Shown one piece after another: positions 1 through 9,579 of a DNA stretch of 64,000 nucleotides. Both the position numbers and the translations under genes were made by a program. Numbering within the stretch: the first letter of the stretch is position 1; each line of letters opens with the position of its first letter. The stretch spans positions 4,216,001 through 4,280,000 of the forward strand of contig NC_089429.1 of assembly GCF_026210795.1 (NCBI RefSeq). The letters are read 5' to 3'. The notes under the pieces were generated by a model. That model made no database searches. It saw only the letters and a list, made by a program, of their open reading frames with translations, and was not told where the DNA came from. This DNA is from Rhizophagus irregularis. Its lineage: Eukaryota; Glomeromycota; Glomeromycetes; Glomerales; Glomeraceae.

Positions 1-640
1 CGTTTATTTGATAAATAAAAAGGACCATCACTTAAAATATTTACATTATTTATTAATTCATCTAGAGTTTTCTTTTCTGTAAATCAAAATTTTAATTAGT
101 TACTTACCATATTAGTTTTACCATTACATTATTTACATATAATATATTTATACTTAACATACCTGTTCTCTTTGTTACACTTGATATAAAAATTTCAGGT
201 CTGTCAGGTATCATATCTTGGCGAAAATTTGTATCCGTTGCATTCAATTTATTATCAGTATCTTCATGGCCATCATTTTCAAATTTATTTTCGTAATCAT
301 CACGATCATCATAATCAAGTTGTGTAAGTGGTGTAAGCTCTCTTGTAGGATGTATATTAAGTACACTACTTTCAGTAAAAGAATTTTTCATTACTGGTGC
401 AAGTGGAGGAGTATTTGTGGTATTTTTATTTATTTGACAACTCGTAGTAAGTATATTATCATCAGGAGTTATAGATTCGCTAGATATATTACTATTAGTA
501 TTAGTAATAGAAGAATTTTTTGTTTGACGTTTTTTAATAGGCATATTGGAAGTTAAAGAAGCATTGTCAGCATTTTTAGTATTTCTAGTTATAGGTCGTC
601 TTCCAGTAAAACCTTTTTTAATTCCTTTACCACGAGGCAT
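1..640 (-). CDS. Partial two-exon gene, unknown product, divergent from the tnp2-like transposase
   Basis: Exon 1 runs 640 to 163 and starts MPRGKGIKKGFTGRRP. It ends in a GTATGT donor at 162; an acceptor TTTACAG ends at 77, and exon 2 (76 to 1) continues in frame off the window edge with the peptide KKTLDELINNVNILSDGPFY. The first 40 residues are strongly basic (Lys/Arg/Gly), the middle is Ser/Thr/Asn-rich and residues 105-140 are acidic (runs of Asp/Glu), so the protein looks like a disordered, possibly nucleic-acid-binding accessory protein. I recognise no domain. It is divergently arranged with the transposase relic, about 200 bases away, so it may be the second gene of the same element rather than a host gene. 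The in-frame splice supports that it is real; the function is unknown. Confidence 0.5.
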
Positions 641-837
641 ATTTGGTTTTAAAAAAAAGAATTTTTTTTAAGAAAAAGTCAATTATTAGTTTAATTTGAT
701 GAAGTTAAATACCGATCAATAAATCAATTGTTACACTAATATAGAATTTTATAGTGTATTTAATCATTAGATCTATAAAATTCTCATCTTTTTTTTATCA
801 AAATTCAAGATTAACGTTAAAATTTAGTTATAGAATA

Positions 838-3800
838 ATGTTTTTAAAAAAAATTAGAGCTAATAAAAAACAACATAAAAAATCCAACTTTCGTTTGCGT
901 AAATCTAGAGATACTCATTCAAATAATAATTCATCTATATCTAATCATACTATCATTTTAGATAAACAACAAAATATTTGTGAAAATAATACTTCATCAC
1001 AATCAAATACGAATAATTTTTATTATAAAATTAATGAAAGTATTAATAATAATCATGATACTAGCAAAAATAATAAAGATTCTTATCACAATTTTAATGA
1101 CTTTAACGAAGATCTTATTGATGATGATTTTACAGAAATTTATGATACTGGTGAAGAATTTAACAATATTGATGAAAATGTAAATGGAAATAGTGATATT
1201 TATGGAGAATTTAATTATATTGACGAAGATTTTACAGAAAATTGTGATACAAATGGGAAATTTAATGGACGAGAATATGATAATAATAAAAAACAAAATT
1301 GTTATTCTGGAGATGCAGGACCATATTTTCCAAATTTTACTATATTTTTATTATTTTTATGGGTTATAAAACATCAAATAGGTATATGTTTTTATCTATA
1401 AAATTACAGTACTACTTTTTATATTTTTATACTAATCATATATATTTTTAAAATTAGGTTTTGAAGCATATAAGGATTTTGCAAATATTGTTAAACATCC
1501 CAAATTTAATGCAAATGATGTTCCATTTTCACTCGCAACTGTTAAAAAGTATCGAAATGGGTTACCTCTCCTTCCATTTAAAGGATATACTGTTTCTCTT
1601 AACAATCATAATACACCATCTACCTCTAAACCTACTACTTAAGCTTTTATTTTTCCCTTAAAAAATATTCTTTGCCATATATTATCAAATCCACAGCTGC
1701 ATGAACATATGTACTTTGGTCCAGGTATATATTGTGAAAACAAACAGGAAATATGGCATGGAGTTCTCTGGCACAAATCTCCATTGTTTGGTACTGAACA
1801 CATTAAATTAAATGAAACAATTTATAATCTTGGTGATTTCATCAAATACTACAATATACATACAATCAATCAATTATGTTATGGTCGAATTATATCAATC
1901 TTACATATTAATGATTCTCATGATATTTGTATTAGAATTGAAAATATTATTGAATATAATTCATTGCCTTTTCAACTCAAATCACAGCAAAGAAGAAATG
2001 CTTCTTATGATGGATGTCTATGGATGACTGATTATACAATAATTATTAATCCTATAAATATTGTGTCAAAAGTAGATATTTGGTTAACAGATATTGGTGA
2101 ACTCAGCAATTTTCAATATTTTATAAATGAAATTGTATATTGTATCAATGGGCAGTGAAGCACAAGACCAATTGATTTACGACATCATCATCCAGTTGAA
2201 TATATAACTACACAAAATACTCCATCTAATTTACCAATTTACAAATTTTTTTTAGATATCTACATTGATAAGTTTGGTCCATTTCGTAATGCATACCATG
2301 GTATTGGTGGTATTTATTTGCAGATCGGAAATATGCCACAGATTTTACGTCAAAAACTAAAAAATCATTTTCTTATTGGCTTTATTCCTTTTTCAGCTTC
2401 ATGTGATGAGGTGTTACAGCCACTAATTAATGATATCCAAGATCTTGAACATGGTTATGAATTGGAAATTAGTAACCAAACTGTTTGGGTTACTGGTGGA
2501 TTGGGTGTCATAACAAGTGATTTACCTGAAGGTAATGAACAATCAGGAATCAAGAATCATAATGCACATTATGGATGCCGAAATTGTATGATCCATCATA
2601 ATAATTTGCATGATATTACTTTTGATATTGTTAAATATGCGTGTTACCATCACATAACTACATCTCATTTTGAAGATATAAGTAATGCTAAAACTCAAGC
2701 TGAACGTGAAATACTTTCTACTCAATATGGAATTCGTGAGAAACCTTCTAGTTTTGATAGTATTTCACGTGATAGACATATTCAATGTCCACATGATGCA
2801 TTTCATTGTATAGGTGGACTTGCAAAAGAAATGTTGCAATCAACATTTGGAATATTAAATTCAATAGGAGAGAATAAATTTTTAAATGTATGGCGTAATT
2901 TTGAATATCCATCAGTTTGGTCTCGTTAACAAAATCCTATTTCTCATTTAAACTCATATTTTTTTTCTGATTATCTTCGTTTAAGTATGATCATGCCATT
3001 TCTTATTAATAGATCATTAATATCCACTTCAATGCTAAATAGAACAATTGTTGAATTTTTAATTGAAGAAAGCAAATTTACAAAACGTCAAATAATAGAT
3101 CAATTTCTTAGTTTATGGGCATCTTTTTCTAAAATGGCATCATTAATATTTTGCAAAGAGTTTTCTGAAGATAATTACAATGATTTACAACAAAATATAA
3201 TACATTGGTCTGAAAAAGTTGGAAAGGTCTGTATCTAATTGATTTATAAGAGAATTTGTAAAAATTTGTCAATTACTTATTATTTTTTATAAATAAATTC
3301 ACAGTTTTTTCCTAGAATTACTCAATTACCAAACTTCCATATATTATGTCATTTTACTATGCATGCACGAAATTTTGCAACTCTGGTAAATGTTGCAGTT
3401 CCTACAAAAGAAATGATGCATAGACTATTCAAGGCAATGATTCCTCATTCTAATAAGAAAAATATAGAGATGGATTTTGTACAACGTGATAATTGTCTAC
3501 AAACTCTAAGATTTTTGTTGGATGGTGGTGTTGATAAAAGATATGATACAGAAAGACAATTAAATTTCAACATGTTATCAAAAGATCAATGTGTACGTGC
3601 ACTTCTTAGTTCATGGTACATTTTGCCATCTAAGTTTGATTTAGAACAAGATGATGATAATACATCTTTGCAAATAACATGTATGGACGAAAATTACATT
3701 AATATAAAAGTTCAAGGACTATATACTAAACACGATTTGCAAACTAATAACCTTGAGAAAAATCTTGATGACAACTTGTTTGCTGAACTTGGTCGTTCAT

Positions 3801-4282
3801 ATAATGAAGAGCTTGATTGTACTGAACATCTTACATCACGAAAAGTAAAATATTATAAAAGTATTAGTTATACTATAGTTGATGGTAATAATCAATCCAA
3901 TATAAGGCTTTGTGTTGGTGATGTCATAAATGTTTTAGAAGATATATCAGATGATAGAGAAACTGAACTTAAAACAATAACTTCTTATGCACAAATTCGG
4001 GCAATTTTTCTCCACACAAAAGATCAGTTACAAATTCCTTTTTTATTGTTAAACTGGTTTATTTCACTGGGTATTAATGATTCAAAATTAGGTTGTCCCC
4101 GATATAGACTTCAGCAACTATCAGATCAAACTTGGCGTCGAATTTATGCAATTAAATGGATAGATCACCAACCTAATAACCATTTTATACATCAGTGTCG
4201 AAAAACAGGTTGTGAAAATGGAAATCATGATAAAACCAATGTATATTATTTGCATAATATCTTTTATTATACTGCTATATAA
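838..4282 (+). pseudogene. tnp2/CACTA-like DNA transposase, decayed
   Basis: Three exons join in frame: 838-1381, 1458-3226 and 3305-4282, with introns GTATAT..TTAG and GTCTGT..CACAG. Residues 1-20 are basic, followed by an Asn/Asp-rich acidic stretch, then PYFPNFTIFLLFLW and an EAYKDF block. The core (about 2220-2620) resembles the Transposase_21/tnp2 family: FGPFRNAYHG.. then a GIYLQIGNMP..LRQKLKN segment, FLIGFIPF, LQPLINDIQDLEHG and a cysteine pair in GCRNCM. Three in-frame stops interrupt exon 2 (near 1640, 2156 and 2927), so this copy cannot encode a full transposase. A further start is possible at 754. Terminal repeats were not found; the left end may lie outside the window. Family assignment is from motif resemblance, not a search; a KDZ-type relative is the main alternative. 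Confidence 0.65.
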
Positions 4283-5079
4283 TATATTTAAATATTTGAT
4301 CAGCAATTAAATTTAAGTTGCATTATAATTTTTAAACTTTCTTTTATTTTATTACAGTCATTTGTCATTTTAAATAAAAAAGTTTTATTATTTTTAATTT
4401 CATTATAAATTTAATATAATAACTTGATTCAGACTGCTAAAATTCAAAGACAAAAAGTTTTGGCATTTACTATACTCTAGTTTAAATTTGTTCTTTAGGT
4501 ATGTCTTTTGAGAAAATCATTAACGATAGTTGTCATGTGTATATTTACTTATATAGATTTGGGAATTAGCAGTTTCTTTCAATAATTTTAACAAAAAAGT
4601 TTTTATTTGAAAAACTGCAAGATATATTAAGTGCAAAGAATAGACAACCAATTCTACTGCGTATATAATAATTTTAGATATACAGTATTATAATTATATT
4701 TTAATTAAGATAAAAATATATGTATTACGATACAATAGTATACTGTATACGATCAACTAACCTTAAAAGTCTAATCGATACTATAAATTACCTACTAACA
4801 TGTGATCGGCATAATAGGCACAGAAGCTACATAAGCATAAATATTTAATCTTGAAGTAAACATCGAATGAATTTTTCTTTCTTCCAGATCTATATCTCTT
4901 TATTATTTTTATTATTAAACTTTCTTATAAATTCTTCTAAATATTTATTATTTATTGCACAAATTTTGGTGATTTATGTTTTATGAAAAAAAAAACTTCC
5001 ACTCTTGTTTAAGAATTTCTTTGCCTTGTAGTGATTTTTAAACTGTTTTCACTTGAAATATACTAAAAACTTCAACACT
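4283..5079. other. AT-rich stretch without a gene
   Basis: Downstream flank of the transposase relic. Very AT-rich with frequent stops in all frames. No terminal inverted repeat or other structure could be recognised; it probably holds the 3' end of the tnp2-like element. Confidence 0.5.
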
Positions 5080-5520
5080 AAAAAATTTGTAAAAGTTTGT
5101 TTGCGAAATGGATTACAAGGTAAAGCTAGAAAAGAAATATTTTTTTTTTATTTATTTTGTTAAGAACGTTTACTAACGTTCTTTTCTTTATATTTTATTT
5201 TTTAGAAAATGGTTTTTCAGAACTAATGGACGCAAGGTAAAACTGAAAAAAAATTTTTTTATTTATTTCATTAAAAATGTTTATTTACGTTCTTTACATT
5301 TTTATTTTTTTAGAAAATGGATCCTTGGATCTTTTAAGATAAAATGGACGTAAGGTAAAGCCAGAAAAAAATTTTTATTATTTATTTCGTTAAAAAATGT
5401 TTACTAACATTCTTTATATTTTTTAGTTTTATTTTGTTATTTTATTTCGTTAAGAACGTTGACTAACGTTCTTCTTTAAATTTTTTTTAGAAAATGGCTC
5501 GCTTCCTAAGCAATGGCACC
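5080..5520 (+). repeat. Exon/intron-like array 1 (about three units)
   Basis: Each unit has a short exon-like segment that begins AAAATGG and ends ..GGACGYAAG, then GTAAAR (donor), a spacer of about 80 bases, and TTTTTTAG (acceptor). The spacers carry an inverted repeat directly before the acceptor tract, for example AAGAACGTT/AACGTTCTT at 5162-5183, with the branch-point-like TACTAAC at 5171-5177 lying in the loop and 3' arm. The unit starting near 5440 repeats it as AAGAACGTT..AACGTTCTT. The exon-like segments (about 31-41 bases) share ATGGA but have no common open frame. Same architecture as the arrays near 7.2, 8.5, 9.6-11.4 and 59.2-60.3 kb. Confidence 0.6.
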
Positions 5521-5539
5521 TTCGGAATTTGTATTTAGC

Positions 5540-7135
5540 AAAAATTTTTAAAAATTTTATTAGATGGTTTGATGCCAGAACGGGATTGAAAGCACGACAA
5601 GAATGAGATAAATGGCAATTGGTCAGGGACTAACTAACGAAAAGATGGAGTGTATTGGAGTCTTCTATAAAGAGTTTGTTCTCTAATCATTATTTCTTGG
5701 CCCTTTGTTTAATTTTATCTGTATGGCCTTGTTGTTCTTCTGCTTGTTCTAGCTTATAACGTATTTAGGTAAAGACCTTAATAAAGAATTTCCAAATAAT
5801 CTATTTTCTAAGAAGAAATTCCAGTACTTCTACCTTGGCCGGAGGGGTTGAAGCAGGATCTCTTGGAATTAAAGAGAACAAGTGAATATGAATTTTTGAA
5901 AAAACCCCAGACAGAATATACTGCAGCTTTCATTAAATTCATCAGGATCACGCAAAATTGAAAAGTGATCGGATACTTTAGTGATTCAAAAATAATGCAC
6001 AGGTCGAAATGCTAAAAATTGGCAAAAAAAATGGCGCGAAAAGCAGTGGCTATTCTTGGCTATTCTTGGCTATTCTTGGCTGTTTTTGGCTATTTACGAA
6101 TTAACCTATACTATTTGTAAATAGTTTATACAAATTTGCGAATAGTTTATGCAATTTGCGCCATTTTTTTTGCCTATTTTTGATCATTTGACGTGTGATG
6201 GAAAATACAGTGCAGGCTTTCATGCAGAAAAATGATTTGAAGAAAGTATGGATGGTAAGGAATTTCAAAACAGTATATAGAGATGGGAAACGTAATAAGG
6301 ATAAGAAGAGAATAGAGGACAAGAGAGCTGCAAACTCTTTGCACAGTAAGGTAAATGATATTCTTATGCCACAAACGCCTCCAGAAAGGATTTACATGGG
6401 ACTATCAAATATGGTGACAAGGAATAAACAAAATTTATTACCCACAGAAATGATTATTGCAGAAATGAATCAAGGTCTAGGTGATTACAAGAAAAGGAGA
6501 ACGTAGATAGTGGCAGTGATGGAAACGATGATGATGATATAGGAATAGGTAATTTGGAAGAGTTAGCTAGCAAACCTTTAAAATGAGATAATGTAGCGCT
6601 GAACAAAGTTGTTGAGATTATAAAAAATTATTAAACAAACGAAAAGATAAAGTATATTTCATATCAAGCATCGTCAACAAATGCGCCTGCCAATGTTAAG
6701 GAAAGGTTAAATGGAAGAAATAAAAGGGATTTTTGATCAGAACTCCAACATGATGGAATGGAAAAAATTAACGTGGAAGTGGTGAGTGTAATATGAGCAG
6801 AGTATGATATAGTCAGGTCCTTAAAAGATTGGGTGCTTAAAGAAAATAATTTCTTTTTTTTGAGCCAAAAGTCATCAGTATGACGAAACAAAATAAAATA
6901 TTCCAGAAATATAACCACCCTTAACAATGATTTCAAAAAAAGGTTGAAAGAAGAAAATTGGAGGACCGATAAAGTAGAAGTAGGAGAAAAACAAGTATTG
7001 GTAGAGTCACCATCAAGAAGTGAATCTGAGAAAGCGAAGGTGAAGGTGAAGAAAAGAAGAAAAGAAGAAAATAGGAGATAGATAGGAATAGGAATGAAGA
7101 TTAATCGAAGTCACGTAATTTTACGTAAAAAAAAT
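5540..7135 (+). pseudogene. Decayed coding relic of unknown family
   Basis: Short coding-like stretches in shifting frames: around 5570-5650 (ARTGLKARQE, then DKWQLVRD), around 5870-5935 (KRTSEYEFLKKPQTEYTAAF) and an open frame 6195-6506 of 103 residues starting MENTVQAFMQKNDLKKVW, Lys/Arg/Asn-rich. After it an acidic stretch (GNDDDDIGIGNLEEL) and a Lys/Glu-rich purine tract to about 7085 look like a continuing but broken frame. Several stops and frame changes separate these pieces. I recognise no family. A similar purine-rich end followed by AGATTAATC..TCACGT recurs at 11940-12100, so it is probably a repeated element gene rather than a host gene. Confidence 0.35.
6053..6096 (+). repeat. Short tandem repeat, about 11-bp unit
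   Basis: Four consecutive near-identical units of TTGGCTATTC (10-11 bases), the last changed to TTGGCTGTTT and followed by a partial TTGGCTATTT. It lies inside the coding relic. Confidence 0.75.
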
Positions 7136-7179
7136 TTTTTTTTTTTCTGATAACAAAGTTTTGAAAAGATGCTAGTATA

Positions 7180-7495
7180 AAATTAAATTTTGAAGAAAGG
7201 TTCAACCGCCAGGAACTTCTCTTAAATTGCAGAAACCTTTCGGACACTTTGGAACTGATGGAAGGTACTTAAAGTTACTTTTTTTAATTAGGAACATTAG
7301 TAAACATTACTAATATTCCATTTATTTTTCTTATTGTAGGAATTTTCAAGACGCTTCAGAACCAATGAAATGCCTTGAAAGGTAATTAAAAAAGGATCGG
7401 GGTCTTTTTTAAAATTAGGAACAGTAGTAAATATTACTAATGCTCCATTTTTTTATAGAAACCAACCTTTGACTTTTTCGGTTAAACAGATCAGA
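7180..7495 (+). repeat. Exon/intron-like array 2 (about two spacers)
   Basis: Exon-like segments between TTGCAG and GTACTT, between TTGTAG and GTAATT, and after TTTATAG. The spacers contain GGAACATTAGTAA paired with TTACTAATATTCC (about 7290-7320) and GGAACAGTAGTAA paired with TTACTAATGCTCC (about 7419-7450): the same stem-loop position with TTACTAAT as branch-like motif. Exon-like parts are 32 and 42 bases and rich in GAAC and TTTCRG motifs, unlike array 1 in sequence but alike in layout. Confidence 0.55.
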
Positions 7496-8329
7496 ATCTG
7501 CATATCATGTGATTTAAAGCACAAAATACTAAAATTAAGCGCCAACTTTTCATTTTATTTAACAATTCTAGGAATATTTAATGATAAGAGAAGAAATTGA
7601 GTGTTGAAGATGAAAAATGAAGACTTGTGAGTTATTTGGACGCTAATCTTGGGATTACCATAAGAACAATGGATATGATCTTCAATGTAACAAGAAATTG
7701 AAATACTGGCGTTAGCTGATCCCATGAAAGGTTGGAATCTTCAAGATTATTGAATGGATCGTATTCTCTTACATCACACAGCCCATGATTGTTGATAAAT
7801 TTCATTGGCTACAGAAAAGACAAATAAGATGAACGTGACGATACTAATTTTATGATTGAAGTGGTCAACTTGACTGATCGTGAATAGAGAATAAGTTATA
7901 TATATATTTAGGATTAATTGTTGTTACATATATATTATATAAAAAAGCAATTACAAATGTTTAATAAATAAGCTACAAATATATTAATAACTAATTATAA
8001 AGTAATTATATACTGAATTAAAATACATTTTAAATATATTTTTATAAAGCATTCATAATATCTTTGATGTATTTGTAAATGATTATAAATATATTATAAA
8101 ATAGTTACAACATATATTTAACATCAATTATAAATTAATTGCATATTTAATTGAATACAATTACAAAACAATTTTAAAAGTATTATAAAATGATTTGATA
8201 TGAAATTACAATTATAGATAACATCATTTGTGATAGTTTCAAAATTATAATGTAATAAATATAAAATAAATTATAGCAAAATGATTTCAAATACATATCA
8301 AAAAAACTATAATTTTTAGTAAAGTATGT
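7496..8329. other. Intergenic, AT-rich
   Basis: No gene is supported. 7900-8330 is extremely AT-rich with repeated words such as AATATATT and TTATAAA, but no defined repeat unit. Confidence 0.5.
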
Positions 8330-8830
8330 CTTTTAAACAGTTACTAATTTCTTTTTTTTCGTTATTCTTCAGCTCTTTAGATGTAAAATTTGGCAAAAAT
8401 ATTATATTCTTTTGACAAAATATTTTAGACTTTGAGTCTTTCAGTGAAATTAATTTTCATTTTTTATTTTTTTTAATGAACTATTTTTAACAGTTCAATT
8501 TTTCTTTTATAAATGGACTTGGTTATTTGAATATTAGATATATGAAAATTTGGTAATAAGGAATTACTTTTAATAATTAAAAGAATAATACTAATAGTAT
8601 TTTTAATTCTCTTCTATAGATATTAACTTTGAACTTGAATATTGCTTGAGATTGGATATTTTGACATGAAATCAGGTACATATATTTAAAGAAATTTCTT
8701 TGATTTTGTTTTTATTCAAAGATATTAATGATGCTCTTTTTATTTTTTTTTTATAGATATTCAATTTTGGGCTTTAAATACGGAGTCAGTACCAAAATTT
8801 GATGCAACTAATAGGAGTTGTAATAATAAT
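8330..8830 (+). repeat. Exon/intron-like array 3 (diverged)
   Basis: Exon-like segments lie between TTTTAG/TTCTATAG/TTTATAG acceptors and GTAATA, GTACAT donors (about 8553, 8680). The spacer after 8553 holds AATAATACTAATAGTATT with a TACTAAT branch-like core before the pyrimidine tract; an earlier one holds GAACTATTTTTAACAGTTC. The pattern is weaker than in arrays 1 and 4, so individual boundaries are tentative. Confidence 0.45.
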
Positions 8831-9579
8831 TTTAAAATTAATAGAATTAGACAGGTTTTAATATTTAATTATTGAAGCTATTTTTATTTAATACTTTTGA
8901 TTAATTAGCTTTAAAAAGAATATATAATAATATATAGAACATAATAAATAAATGTATTAATAATAATAAATAAAATATAATAAATAAAATTAATAAATTA
9001 AATAATATAATAATAGACAAATATAAATAAAAAATACTTTAAGGATTCCTTATTAGCGAATTTAGAGTCCTTAAGGATTCTATAAAAATTTTATGATAGG
9101 GAATCCTTGCTAGTGGGAAAGGTTTATTAGACATCACGAAGTTAAACTAAGCATTTACCAACCATTTATTAAATGCTTTAAGAATATTTAATTTAAGTGC
9201 TTATTAAACAAGTTTCAACGCAGCTTGTATTCGATAAGCATTATTTTTTTATTGCTAATTGATTAATAGAAATTAATATAATTAAATTACTTAAATTAAT
9301 TATATAATAAACACCATTTTAGTATTGATATTTTATTATGGCATAATTTATATTTTATTATTATATTTTATACATTTTTCTATTATATTACATATAATAT
9401 ATAGTATCTTTATATTATGACTAATTTACTTTTTCAGACCTTACTACTATTTAAATTAGAAATTTGCGAAATTCCATATATAATAAGATATTATATTCAG
9501 TAACAGCCAAAAAGAAACAAAATTAAATAATGCATTCTCTGGTTGTAGCAGAAAGTGCGGTATAAAAAAACTGAAGGCA
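8831..9579. other. Intergenic, AT-rich, with left inverted arm
   Basis: No gene is supported. 8925-9020 is built from TAATAAATAAA words. 9040-9210 carries paired AAGGATTC..GGGAATCCTT words followed by CATCACGAAGTT and TTTATTAAATGCTT, which recur inverted near 12400-12560. Confidence 0.5.
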
